In this document: one piece after another, positions 35,427 through 44,659 of the stretch | How the letters are laid out: each line of letters opens with the position of its first letter | How positions within the stretch are numbered: the stretch's first letter is position 1 | Source: Candidatus Zhuqueibacterota bacterium | GTDB lineage: Bacteria > Zhuqueibacterota > Zhuqueibacteria > Residuimicrobiales > Oceaniaggregativiventaceae | Direction: 5' to 3' | Assembly: GCA_014728085.1 (NCBI GenBank) | Contig: WJMF01000099.1 | Location: 1 to 64,000 of the forward strand | DNA length: 64,000 nucleotides | Position numbers and translations under genes: made by a program | The notes under the pieces: model-generated | What the model saw: only the letters and a program-made list of their open reading frames with translations | The model's database searches: none | What the model was told of the DNA's origin: nothing

Positions 35427-37187
35427 ATGGATGAGATGAAGCAAAAAAAACGTGGCCCGCTGTTTTATCTTCGTTGTTTAATCAGCATTGCCTTAATCGC
35501 GCTGGTCCTCCATCGCGTTGGAATTGAAGCTCTGTTCAATAATTTACTTCAGGCCAAATGGGAATTTGTCCTTCTGTCGATATCCTTCACCCCGCTGTTG
35601 ATTGCTGTCAGTGCCTGGAAATGGCAGATCATTTTGAAAGCACAGGATATTCATGTTTCTCTATTGCGTTTATTCTGGTTGTATGTGGTGGGTTATTTTT
35701 ATAATACGGTATTACCGACAAACGTCGGCGGCGATGTTGTCCGGGCTTATGCTCTGGGCAAACAGACCGGAAAGAATGCACAGTCGTTCAGTTCGGTTTT
35801 TATTGAACGATTTACCGGATTAACGGCATTGCTTCTTATGGCTCTGCTCGCTTTTGCCTTTGCAATTTATCGGTTGTGGGATGTGCGTCTAACCGTGCTC
35901 CTGGTGATCAGCGTTGCAGGCTATTTTGTTCTTCTACTATTCTTTTTTAACAAGAAACTGATCGATAAGATCAGCACGATAAAATTACCGTTATTGAATA
36001 AAATTATTCGAAAACTGAATGCCTTTCAAACGGCAACCATGGCATTTCGCTCTAAAAGACGGACCCTGATTTTCGCCATGGCCAATTCCTTATTGTTTTA
36101 TGTTTTGGCTGTTTTAAATGTATTTGTCAGCTCACTCGCCTTTAACGCGGATATTACTTTACTCGAGGCTCTGACAATTACTCCTATCGTGCTGGTGATT
36201 ACCATGATACCGATATCTATCGGCGGCATTGGGCTGGCTGAGGGCGCCTATGTTTTTACTTTTCAGCGATTCGGCATGACCGGTGCCATGGGATTATCGG
36301 TGGCTCTGCTGATGCGCGCAAAAGCCTTACTGGCCGGTATTTTTGGTGGAGTCTATTACGCATCCAGGGGAATGGACGAAAAGTTGAAAAGTGAAGAAAA
36401 GAGCCGACAGGTCGATGAGGGGGACGTCGAGGGTATAGTCAATTATTATAGCGGTTTTGAAGATGTCATGCGCAGAAAAAAATCACCGCTTCAAAAATAT
36501 CAGGACATTGTTATCGGCAATTACAAGTTCCGGCATTTGATCAAATATGAAGTGTTTGTTCTCTTTTTTGGTGTTCTGCCGGGCATTACGGGGCATTTTT
36601 TTCGCAAGGTTTTTTATCCGTCGCTTTTCGGCGGCGTCGGCAAGGGCACAATATTCGATCGTGCAATAACCATACGTCATGGTCATAAAATAAAAATTGG
36701 CCGGAGATGCGTGATTTCCGAATATTGTGGTCTGACTGCACAGGGGGATGATGCGAGCGGGATTAAACTCGGCAATGAGGTACTCCTCGGGCGGGGTACC
36801 GTGCTCAACACGCGCAATGGCACGATTGAGCTGGGTGATTTTTGTAATGTCGGCGCCAATTGCCGTTTGGGAACCACAACAAAAATAAGATTCGGAAAAC
36901 ATGTTTTGCTGGCTGCGAATTGCTACATCGGCGGCATAAAGCATCGTTTCGACCGTACCGACATTCCCATTATGCGCCAGGGATACGAAAGCAAAGGGGG
37001 GGTTATAATCGAGGACGACGTCTGGCTCGGAGCCGGCGTTATGGTCCTGGATGGAGTAACCATCGGCACCGGTTGTGTGGTCGCTGCCGGGTCTATCGTT
37101 ACCAGGGATCTTCCTGCCTACTCTATTGCCATGGGCTCGCCGGCAAAGGTGGCCTATTCGCGGCAAAATAATAATCCTGTCGTTTAG
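35427..37187 (+). CDS. fusion of flippase-like (LPG_synthase_TM) membrane domain and hexapeptide acyltransferase
   Basis: 586 residues. Residues 1 to about 312 form a UPF0104/LPG_synthase_TM domain with some eight helices and the family signatures NVGGDVVRAYALG and IPISIGGIGLAEGAYV. A charged linker follows. From about residue 404 to the end there is a left-handed beta-helix acyltransferase with repeated hexapeptides, the catalytic-type His in IGGIKHRF and the ending VVAAGSIVTRDLPAYSIAMGSPAKV. The second half matches O-acetyltransferases of polysaccharide loci. The fusion suggests a membrane-coupled O-acetylation step. Confidence 0.85.
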   Translation: MDEMKQKKRGPLFYLRCLISIALIALVLHRVGIEALFNNLLQAKWEFVLLSISFTPLLIAVSAWKWQIILKAQDIHVSLLRLFWLYVVGYFYNTVLPTNVGGDVVRAYALGKQTGKNAQSFSSVFIERFTGLTALLLMALLAFAFAIYRLWDVRLTVLLVISVAGYFVLLLFFFNKKLIDKISTIKLPLLNKIIRKLNAFQTATMAFRSKRRTLIFAMANSLLFYVLAVLNVFVSSLAFNADITLLEALTITPIVLVITMIPISIGGIGLAEGAYVFTFQRFGMTGAMGLSVALLMRAKALLAGIFGGVYYASRGMDEKLKSEEKSRQVDEGDVEGIVNYYSGFEDVMRRKKSPLQKYQDIVIGNYKFRHLIKYEVFVLFFGVLPGITGHFFRKVFYPSLFGGVGKGTIFDRAITIRHGHKIKIGRRCVISEYCGLTAQGDDASGIKLGNEVLLGRGTVLNTRNGTIELGDFCNVGANCRLGTTTKIRFGKHVLLAANCYIGGIKHRFDRTDIPIMRQGYESKGGVIIEDDVWLGAGVMVLDGVTIGTGCVVAAGSIVTRDLPAYSIAMGSPAKVAYSRQNNNPVV

Positions 37188-37196
37188 TATCCGTTG

Positions 37197-40100
37197 TCAG
37201 GAGGCAACGATAATCACCCCGCTCGGCCTGGCCGGCGGCGTCGTGTCTATCGCTTCAATAACGACGATGTACATGCTGCTGCTCGATGAGCCTTGATTCC
37301 CTCCCAGTTCTATGGTTCCGATTGGAAACTCTTTTTTGTATAACCGTAGAGCTTTACCCTCATCATTGGTTACCAAACTTGTTTGCGTATCGGTCCAGCC
37401 TTGCTGCAGCCAGGTGGGTAGCGGGTTGTCATCGTCATATGCCACATATACCCAAACATTTTTGTTGACATCAAAGCTGAGAAAGGGGTTTTGGGTGGAT
37501 TGTTTGTCCGCATTGGCTGTTCGAATAAACGGCTTTTCCTCCAGACCCCGGGGAATGGAAATTATCTCATAACTCCTGTCGATATAGTATTCCTTACCGA
37601 TTTGCAGCGTATCGAGCTGATAGCTGGTTTTGCTCAGATTGCTGATAATGAGCTCATGAATGTACTGATAGGTTACCACCGTGTTTGTTGCAATGGTATT
37701 GGGATTTTTCGCCTGATCCTTAACGTTGTTGACCGTGCATTCGTAGCTGATATCAGTCTGATGCAGTGCCGTAGACAAGATCACTTTGGAATAGCCATTG
37801 TAAACGGAGATGCTGTTGATATCTCTTTGAGGAGAAATAGCGTAATTGTTTATGTTTGTCGCTGACAGAGAATCAAGGGGCTCATTGAATTGAAGAACCA
37901 GACGGTCTGCACTCTCCATGTATGCCTGGGTGATGACCGGTGGTTCCGTGTCGGCTCTAGTGGTAAACACCGCCTCAGCGGAATCAATACTTGTATTTTG
38001 CCGATCATCTACAGCAAAAAGAGTATAGGTATAGGATTGGTCGGACTTTAACTGTTCATCCGTAAATTGCGTTTCGGTAATTTCGGCGAGCAGCTGGTTA
38101 TCCCGAAAGAGGAGATAGGACGCGGCGGTGTCACCATCCTCAGCCGGAAGCGGTGCTTCCCAGCTCATGCTGATTGAGGTCATGGTGTTGCCTGTCATAG
38201 ACAGGTTTCTTGGCGAGTTGGGCGGCAGAGAATCCGGGTTTGCGCCTTCACCGATGTGAAGAACCCAGTCGCCTGAAATGGGAGGAGAAAGATTTACCCA
38301 ACTACCGCCCTCTACATCAACCGGATCGGAATAGGTGCCATCACGGGGGTTGAGCCATTGCATCGGCAGAGAGCCGCTGACATCGGTTAAATTAATCGAC
38401 GTCGCACCGCCATGCTGGGCATAAATAACGTATTCTTCGCCCAATTTGGTAAAACAGTGACCGTTGGTTACCATGTCATCGCGCGGGGACATTTCCCACC
38501 ATTTGGTCCTCTCTATAAAATTAAAAAGAATTTGCAGTTCAAGCTGCTGTTGGTAATTTCCGAAAAGATCCCAACCGCCTTTATCCGGCGCATAGGTGGT
38601 GAAAAAGCCTGCTGTAAAAAATCCTCCGGCGGTGAAAATATCCCAGGCGCCGATTCGGACCCAATCGTCTTCCACTTTGCCTGCATAACCGTATTCACCG
38701 TTAACAACCGGTTTAGTAAACACCCTGTCTCCTAAAAGAGCGTTATGCCATGCCGGTTTGATTTGCTGCATGATGACGTCGAGCCAATTGCTGTGGCCGA
38801 ATTCTCTGGAGCTGGATTGACCGGTGGCATGTAAGGTCACGATATGGTCATAGGGGTCACTTGATTTCAGCGTTTGACCGTAAGAGATCCAGTCCGAAGA
38901 CGTTAATCCCAGTTGATAGGCTTCGTCATATTCACCCGAGAGGGACCAAATGACATTATACGCAGCATATCGGGCGACGAGGTATTCGAGATATCGTTCG
39001 AATTGATACGGCTGATATTTGGCAATTTCCTGTGCCCAGGTGAAAAAGGGAACAGGTATAACTCCTTTTGAGAGGGCATATTCGATTCTGCGGTCAATCC
39101 ATTGGTAATAATAGGGATTCAGAAGATCATAATTTTTGCTGCCATTGGTTAGGCCAAAAGCAAGCCCGCCTTCATTGCGCCAAAAGTTGTCTCCGCGTAT
39201 ATAACTCACAACCTGGAATTGTACGGCATTGAATCCATGCGCTGCTCTGAAATCGATATAATCCTTCCATCTGGTTTCATAGGGAATGGTCAGCAGCATG
39301 CCGCGCCAAGAGGTATCACCCTTCCAAAGCCAGGGGGTGCCATCTTCCCGCATAAGAGTGTATGGATGATCCGGGTTTTGCACAATAAATCCCTTGTGGT
39401 CCGATGCGGTGCAGAGAAACGATCCCGACGTTTCCAGAGCGGCTCGATTTGAGGTGATGGTATAGCTCCAATTGCCCTCTTCCACAGGTGCCATGCGCAC
39501 TTTCCAGCGGTTTCCTCCGTCCCAAAACCCATCGATTTCTATGGTCCGGGTCGGACCCTGAAACGTACCTCGAAGCCAGACATCGGTATACTTGTTTCCC
39601 GCGACGCTGGGATCAACAAGGGTGATTTCAAAGAGGTCATATTCTGCAACCTGCGCGGGAATCAATTCGGAACGGGTCTGGAATGAAAATTGAACCGCTG
39701 GATCGAGTCCATTCCCGGCATAGTCCTGGATCGTGCTGCTGAGGCTGACCTGATAGGTTGTATTGGTCTCGAAATGGGCATTCGGATAAAAATAGAGGCG
39801 GTATCCGCTCCAGGCAATTTGGCCGTCCACATGGGGTGAAATGGTCATTCCTGCGGACAGGGTAGACCTGTCGATCGGTTCGCTGAATTCCACGTATATA
39901 TCACCAACCGGATCTACTTCCGTCTCATTATGCACAGGGCTGTGGCTGATCACCCGGGGTGGCGTATTATCGATATATTCGACAAGGCGAAAATTGGAAT
40001 AGGTAATATTTTTCGGTGTGTGAAACCACGAAAAGGATGGATAGTAATCGGATGCCCGGCCGAGGTAGACGACCGGCGATTGCGGAAAATACTCTTTTCC

Positions 40101-40724
40101 GGTGGTGCTGTAATCAATTTCCACGATGAGGTCACCATTCAGAAACCACTGCATGCTGCCATTGCCCCAAATAATTTCATTATGATAGGTGGTATTGGGA
40201 TCCCATTGATGTGGTTCTCCGGATTCTACCTGCCATGCATTTGGATCTTCGACTGTTCCCAGGACGGTGGCTTCGACATTCAGGCGCAGTGCTGAATGAA
40301 GGCTCATCGGTCTGCTGCTCTCCGGGCGGGCAAACCATAATTGACAGAGATAGGGATTGTTTTTGGAGGATGTACCATTCTCTTCCCAGTCCGAGTCCCA
40401 CATACCGAAAATGGTGTGCCATATGTGATCCTGGGCATAATCCCAATCCGTTGTAGACGGGTCCAGTCCCTTGACATCAAACGTTATTTTGCCCGCAGCC
40501 ACGGGATGATCGAGCTGATAGGCGATTCGGTTCAGATAATATGTGGTTTTCCAGCCGCTGCTGGTAAATGTGCCTCCTCTTTGATCCCCGACTGTGGAAT
40601 AGTTGGTCAGCGGATCATCCACCAGTACAACACTTTCCTGTGCATGGACATTTTGTATGCTTATTAACAAAATCGACATGACGAACAGATATCTGCCGCC
40701 CAATCTTCCTAAACCCAGGCTCAT
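37197..40724 (-). CDS. large secreted glycoside-hydrolase-like protein (DUF4038/DUF5060)
   Basis: 1175 residues from the ATG with AGGAGG upstream (40724). Signal peptide ends near NVHAQ. Domains in order: concanavalin-like (about 30-251), SbsA/Big_5 Ig-like (252-353), DUF5060-like (354-441), TIM-barrel DUF4038 (442-745; SGEYDE and NGEYGY give candidate catalytic Glu), a small beta domain, FN3 (about 850-925), a second Ig-like, and a C-terminal beta domain. The DUF4038 family includes apiosidases and collagen-associated glycosidases. It is encoded antisense in the middle of the polysaccharide locus and ends nine bases from the fusion gene. Confidence 0.85.
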   Translation of the reverse strand: MSLGLGRLGGRYLFVMSILLISIQNVHAQESVVLVDDPLTNYSTVGDQRGGTFTSSGWKTTYYLNRIAYQLDHPVAAGKITFDVKGLDPSTTDWDYAQDHIWHTIFGMWDSDWEENGTSSKNNPYLCQLWFARPESSRPMSLHSALRLNVEATVLGTVEDPNAWQVESGEPHQWDPNTTYHNEIIWGNGSMQWFLNGDLIVEIDYSTTGKEYFPQSPVVYLGRASDYYPSFSWFHTPKNITYSNFRLVEYIDNTPPRVISHSPVHNETEVDPVGDIYVEFSEPIDRSTLSAGMTISPHVDGQIAWSGYRLYFYPNAHFETNTTYQVSLSSTIQDYAGNGLDPAVQFSFQTRSELIPAQVAEYDLFEITLVDPSVAGNKYTDVWLRGTFQGPTRTIEIDGFWDGGNRWKVRMAPVEEGNWSYTITSNRAALETSGSFLCTASDHKGFIVQNPDHPYTLMREDGTPWLWKGDTSWRGMLLTIPYETRWKDYIDFRAAHGFNAVQFQVVSYIRGDNFWRNEGGLAFGLTNGSKNYDLLNPYYYQWIDRRIEYALSKGVIPVPFFTWAQEIAKYQPYQFERYLEYLVARYAAYNVIWSLSGEYDEAYQLGLTSSDWISYGQTLKSSDPYDHIVTLHATGQSSSREFGHSNWLDVIMQQIKPAWHNALLGDRVFTKPVVNGEYGYAGKVEDDWVRIGAWDIFTAGGFFTAGFFTTYAPDKGGWDLFGNYQQQLELQILFNFIERTKWWEMSPRDDMVTNGHCFTKLGEEYVIYAQHGGATSINLTDVSGSLPMQWLNPRDGTYSDPVDVEGGSWVNLSPPISGDWVLHIGEGANPDSLPPNSPRNLSMTGNTMTSISMSWEAPLPAEDGDTAASYLLFRDNQLLAEITETQFTDEQLKSDQSYTYTLFAVDDRQNTSIDSAEAVFTTRADTEPPVITQAYMESADRLVLQFNEPLDSLSATNINNYAISPQRDINSISVYNGYSKVILSTALHQTDISYECTVNNVKDQAKNPNTIATNTVVTYQYIHELIISNLSKTSYQLDTLQIGKEYYIDRSYEIISIPRGLEEKPFIRTANADKQSTQNPFLSFDVNKNVWVYVAYDDDNPLPTWLQQGWTDTQTSLVTNDEGKALRLYKKEFPIGTIELGGNQGSSSSSMYIVVIEAIDTTPPARPSGVIIVAS

Positions 40725-40835
40725 ACGTTCCTCCTGTTTATCCCCGTTAATACTTCCGTCCTTGCAGAGTAGAATCAAAAACCAATCATCATGGTTTGAA
40801 TTGTTATTCATATTTTCTATATTTGTTTTATTCTT

Positions 40836-40852
40836 TGCAAAATAAGTGCCAT
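40836..40852 (-). promoter_or_regulatory. sigma54-type promoter of the secreted glycosidase gene
   Basis: On the minus strand, ATGGCACTTATTTTGCA has TGGCAC and TTGC with GG and GC ten bases apart. It differs from YTGGCACGRNNNTTGCW at three of fourteen defined positions. The start would be near 40825, about 100 nt before the ATG, the same distance as in the STAS promoter. Confidence 0.6.
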
Positions 40853-40939
40853 TGCTTTCGGCGGAACGATTTTTATGTCACCTTGCAGCAACGAAACGTA
40901 TCCCGCCGGAGAATAATTTTACAAACCTATTAAGAACAA

Positions 40940-40952
40940 GTGCTTACAGCAC
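40940..40952. promoter_or_regulatory. short palindrome upstream of the sigma54-type promoter
   Basis: GTGCT-TAC-AGCAC, five-base arms, about 120 bases upstream of the predicted minus-strand start. ACAGC (40946-40950) and GCTGT (40960-40964) form a second, looser inverted pair. Enhancer-like position, but short. Confidence 0.35.
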
Positions 40953-41181
40953 ATAAAAAGCTGTTGCTGAAGTTTTTATCTGGCTGTGTTTATTTTTTTA
41001 CAGGTGTAATACTTTTTTGCCCATAAAAGAGTGTCCTGTCCAGTCAACACTTTTTTCGTCTATAATGGCATGCATGTCCATTTTATATTTTTTTGATTAA
41101 CGGAGAGATAATCTTATATTCAGGCCAAAGCGGAAAGATTTTTTCGCCAAATCGTTACATTTGTAGCTAGGTACATAAATC

Positions 41182-41715
41182 ATGCCATCACCGATTGGAC
41201 ATATGTTATCCGGCCTGGCGATAGTGGCCGCACACAAGAAAGGAGTATTGCGGGGCGATAGAGAAACGCTACTTGTTTTGGTGTGCGTGGTTTTGCCGGA
41301 TATCGATTTTATTTTCGGTTTTATCGAGGGCAATCCCAATGCGTATCACCATCAGTTCACTCACAGCTTTTTTTTCGCTGTTGCGGCCGGCTTTTTACTT
41401 GGTGTTGTGTCGATGCGTTCCTGTCGACATTTTTTGCGGCCGGCACTGCTGTTCACGTTTGCTATTGCATTGCATATCGTGCTCGATCTGTTTGCCGTGG
41501 ACAAGTCTGCTCCTTACGGAGCGCAAATTTTTTGGCCCTTTAGCGATGACTATTTTATCGCACCGATTCAGATTTTTTCAGATGTTGTCCGTTCATCAGA
41601 CTCTGCAACGTTTATATTCAGTCTTTTCAATCGGCACAATCTCGGAACCATAATAATAGAAACGGTAATCATGCTTTTGGTTATTTTGTTCATAAAACGC
41701 CTGGAACGAAAATGA
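41182..41715 (+). CDS. DUF457 (YdjM-type) membrane protein, putative metal-dependent hydrolase
   Basis: 177 residues with four or five membrane helices and the conserved metal-ligand set: MPSPIGHMLSG, LPDIDFIFG, HHQFTHSFFF and HIVLDLFAVD. The family is annotated as membrane-bound metal-dependent hydrolase, with phospholipase activity proposed in part of it. It heads block C and overlaps the first GT2 gene as ATGA. Confidence 0.88.
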   Translation: MPSPIGHMLSGLAIVAAHKKGVLRGDRETLLVLVCVVLPDIDFIFGFIEGNPNAYHHQFTHSFFFAVAAGFLLGVVSMRSCRHFLRPALLFTFAIALHIVLDLFAVDKSAPYGAQIFWPFSDDYFIAPIQIFSDVVRSSDSATFIFSLFNRHNLGTIIIETVIMLLVILFIKRLERK

Positions 41716-42647
41716 ACAGGACAAAACTTTCTGCGCCATATTTATCCATTGTCGTACCGTTTTATAACGAGGAGGAAAACGTGCACCGGTTATGGCAACG
41801 TTTGCGGGATGTTGTAAAGGCCTACGGAAAGTCGTATCAGGTCATTTTTGTCGATGACGGCAGCAGCGACAAGACGCGGCAATTTGTGATTGATCTCGCA
41901 AATCAAGAGAAAGCCGTTTCTGCCATCTTGTTTCGCGCAAATTTCGGTCAATCGGCGGCAATGGCGGCGGGGTTTGCCCACACACGGGGTCAGGTTGTGA
42001 TTGCTATGGACGGAGATTTACAGAATGATCCTGCCGATATCCCTGTGCTGGTCGAAAAACTGGAACAGGGTTATGATGTTGTTGCCGGATGGAGAAAAAA
42101 TCGCAAGGATAAATTGCTCGTTCGAAAAATTCCCTCAAAAATCGCAAACAGAATCATATGTTCAACGACAGGTGTCTTTTTGCATGATACCGGCTGTTCA
42201 TTAAAGGCTTTTAGGGGTGAGATGCTTCGCAATATTTCACTTTATGGAGAGTTGCACCGGTTCATTCCGGCTTTGATGCGCATGGAGGGAGCCAATATCA
42301 CTGAACTGGCGGTACATCATCATGCCCGCAAATACGGCAAATCAAAATATAATCTGACCAGAACGTTTCGGGTTATTCTGGATTTGACAACCATTCGATT
42401 GTTGATGCGGCATTTAAAAAATCCTCTATCGTTCTTTGCTGCCTTCAGCTTTTTTTTCCTTTTTTCCGGATTGGTGGCGTTTTCCTACGGTTTTTACAAG
42501 GTCATGATACTCGATGTACCATTTGAACAGGTAAACATTTTGCTCACGATTACCGTTCTTCTGATTGCCAGCGGTCTTCAGTTCTTGTTTCTCGGTTTGA
42601 TCGGCAGAATGGTGGTGGAAAGCGGCTCCAGACGCTCTTTATATTGA
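41712..42647 (+). CDS. GT2 glycosyltransferase, DPM1/ArnC type
   Basis: 311 residues. The catalytic domain has IFVDDGSSDKT and the metal-binding AMDGDLQNDP, then a CSLKAFRGE stretch. Two C-terminal membrane helices (about 235-260 and 275-300) anchor it. Enzymes of this type put a sugar on polyprenyl phosphate, giving donors for membrane GT-C enzymes such as those at 48826, 54123 and 55780. Confidence 0.9.
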   Translation: MNRTKLSAPYLSIVVPFYNEEENVHRLWQRLRDVVKAYGKSYQVIFVDDGSSDKTRQFVIDLANQEKAVSAILFRANFGQSAAMAAGFAHTRGQVVIAMDGDLQNDPADIPVLVEKLEQGYDVVAGWRKNRKDKLLVRKIPSKIANRIICSTTGVFLHDTGCSLKAFRGEMLRNISLYGELHRFIPALMRMEGANITELAVHHHARKYGKSKYNLTRTFRVILDLTTIRLLMRHLKNPLSFFAAFSFFFLFSGLVAFSYGFYKVMILDVPFEQVNILLTITVLLIASGLQFLFLGLIGRMVVESGSRRSLY

Positions 42648-42668
42648 CATGTTTTTGTGACAGTTTGG

Positions 42669-42697
42669 TTGAAATTTAAGAAATGGTTTTGTAAATT
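42669..42697 (+). promoter_or_regulatory. weak internal promoter candidate
   Basis: TTGAAA and TAAATT with a 17-nt spacer lie in the 72-base AT-rich gap between two GT2 genes. This is the only sizeable gap in the first part of block C. Confidence 0.25.
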
Positions 42698-42719
42698 CTA
42701 AATTTTATGGACATAAAAA

Positions 42720-43712
42720 ATGGAAAATTTTCGGGATTCTATGTTTTTTGCAGATCAAATTTCTCAAAATTTCGATAAAAACAATCTGGATGTTTCGGTC
42801 CTGATTTCGCTTCAGAATCAAGCCGGAAAGCTGATCAAATTACACAGCATGTTGCAGAATATGCTGCGGGATTATGGCGAAACATTTGAAATCATCTATA
42901 TCGATGATGGGAGTCGCGATTCCACTTTTCAGGATTTGCATCAAATCTGTGAAAAAACCACAAACGTCAAGGCCATCAAGATGCGGACAACATTCGGCGA
43001 GGCCTCTGTTTTGGAAGCAGGGTTGCAGGTAGCACGCGGTAAAAAGATCGTATTTTTTACCAGTCGTGTTCATGTTAATCCTCTGGAATTGATAAAACTT
43101 TTGTACAAGCTCGATCAGGGATTCGATGTGGTCATGGGCAGGCGCCATCCCCGCAGGGATTCGCTTTTAAACCGGATGGTATCTAAAATTTTTAATGGAA
43201 TTACCAACAAATTTACGGGAATTCATCTTCATGATATCAACAGTGGTGTCATGGCGATGCGTAAGGTGGTTCTGGAAAGCGTACCCTTTTACGGCAGTCT
43301 GAATGCATTTATGCCGGTTTTGGCACGTCGGCAGGGCTTTAAGGTTACGGAAGAAAAAATAGAACAATTAAAGGGAGAATTCGCCCAATCTCTCTCTCCC
43401 AAGGATTATATCAGAAGGCTTTTGGATTTGGTGAGTGTTCTGTTTCTGAGAAATTATACTAAAAAGCCATTGCACTTTTTAGGATTCCTGGGCGCTGTGT
43501 TTGCCATTATTGGAGCCGCTATTAATCTTTACTTGTTTGTCTACCGGATTCTGGGAATCGGCGGTATCGCCGGCAAACCGATGTTATTGCTCGGTGCCAT
43601 GTTGTTTATTATCGGTATTCAGATGATTTCAATTGGATTGTTGGGAGAAATGATTATTTTTACCCATGCAAAGAATATCAAGGATTATAATATTGAGAGG
43701 ATAGTTGAATAG
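42720..43712 (+). CDS. GT2-like protein lacking the DXD motif
   Basis: 330 residues, clearly paralogous to the gene before it: IYIDDGSRDST, then LDQGFDVVMGRRHPRRDSLLNR, and two C-terminal membrane helices. Where the neighbour has AMDGDLQNDP this protein reads FTSRVHVNP, so both metal-ligand Asp are gone. The downstream HDINSGVMAMRK still matches. It may be an inactive partner, a regulatory subunit, or an enzyme with altered chemistry. Confidence 0.85.
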   Translation: MENFRDSMFFADQISQNFDKNNLDVSVLISLQNQAGKLIKLHSMLQNMLRDYGETFEIIYIDDGSRDSTFQDLHQICEKTTNVKAIKMRTTFGEASVLEAGLQVARGKKIVFFTSRVHVNPLELIKLLYKLDQGFDVVMGRRHPRRDSLLNRMVSKIFNGITNKFTGIHLHDINSGVMAMRKVVLESVPFYGSLNAFMPVLARRQGFKVTEEKIEQLKGEFAQSLSPKDYIRRLLDLVSVLFLRNYTKKPLHFLGFLGAVFAIIGAAINLYLFVYRILGIGGIAGKPMLLLGAMLFIIGIQMISIGLLGEMIIFTHAKNIKDYNIERIVE

Positions 43713-43714
43713 AC

Positions 43715-44659
43715 GTGAAACTCATTATTCAAATACCCTGTTTTAATGAAGCTGAGTCACTTCCCTTTACTCTGTCCGAACTACCCAAACAGATTGCCGG
43801 TATCGATACGATCGAAACCCTTGTCATCGATGACGGCAGTTCGGATCAGACCATGGCAGTAGCGCGTCAGCATGGTGTTCATCATATCGTGCAACTGACC
43901 AAAAACCAGGGATTGGCAAAAGCTTTTATGGTCGGCCTGGACGCCTGTTTGCGTTTAGAGGCGGATATTATCGTCAATACAGATGCCGACAATCAATACA
44001 ACGCCGGCTTTATCGAAAAACTCGTCGAGCCGATTCTAAAAAAAGAGGCTGATGTCGTCATCGGCGATCGCAATACTGCCGGTATCGAGCATTTTTCCTG
44101 GAGTAAAAAACGATTACAGGGTCTGGGAAGTTGGGTTGTGCGGCAAATCTCGGGTACAGCCGTAACCGATGCCACCAGCGGATTCCGCGCCTTTTCCCGC
44201 GATGCCGCTTTGCAAATGAATGTGCTTTCCAAATTCACCTATACGCTGGAAACCATCATTCAGGCCGGTAAAAAAAATCTTGCCATCGTCGATATACCGG
44301 TCCAAACCAACGAAAAACTGCGCGAGTCGCGTTTGTTTTCCAGCAACTGGCGCTATATCAAACAATCAATGGCAACGATGACGCGGATTTATACCCTCTA
44401 TGAACCCCTGAAAGCCTTTTCCTATATCGGCGGATTTTTATTTTTCTGCGGTGTCCTGGTTGGTTTGCGATTTCTTTACTTTTTTATCACAGAAGGGGGC
44501 GGAGGGCACATCCAATCCCTGATTTTGACCGCAATTTTGCTGATGCTGGGTTTCCAGATATTCGTTATGGGACTCATTGCCGATATTATCGGATTTAATC
44601 GACAATTGGTGGAAAATATACTATATCGTGTCCGCAAAATGGAATTGGATAAATCATGA
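43715..44659 (+). CDS. GT2 glycosyltransferase, DPM1/ArnC type
   Basis: 314 residues with a GTG start two bases past the previous stop. LVIDDGSSDQT and VNTDADNQY give an intact catalytic site; ATSGFRAFSRD and two C-terminal membrane helices follow. Likely makes a polyprenyl-phosphate sugar. The stop overlaps the next ATG (ATGA). Confidence 0.9.
   Translation: MKLIIQIPCFNEAESLPFTLSELPKQIAGIDTIETLVIDDGSSDQTMAVARQHGVHHIVQLTKNQGLAKAFMVGLDACLRLEADIIVNTDADNQYNAGFIEKLVEPILKKEADVVIGDRNTAGIEHFSWSKKRLQGLGSWVVRQISGTAVTDATSGFRAFSRDAALQMNVLSKFTYTLETIIQAGKKNLAIVDIPVQTNEKLRESRLFSSNWRYIKQSMATMTRIYTLYEPLKAFSYIGGFLFFCGVLVGLRFLYFFITEGGGGHIQSLILTAILLMLGFQIFVMGLIADIIGFNRQLVENILYRVRKMELDKS

Larger units (their letters stand above)
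40725..41181. other. 457-bp divergent intergenic region
   Basis: It holds the leader and sigma54-type promoter of the glycosidase gene, the palindrome at 40940, and toward the right a TATAAT (41061-41066) that might serve the DUF457 gene, though no good -35 is seen. No ORF in it has coding character. Confidence 0.5.
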
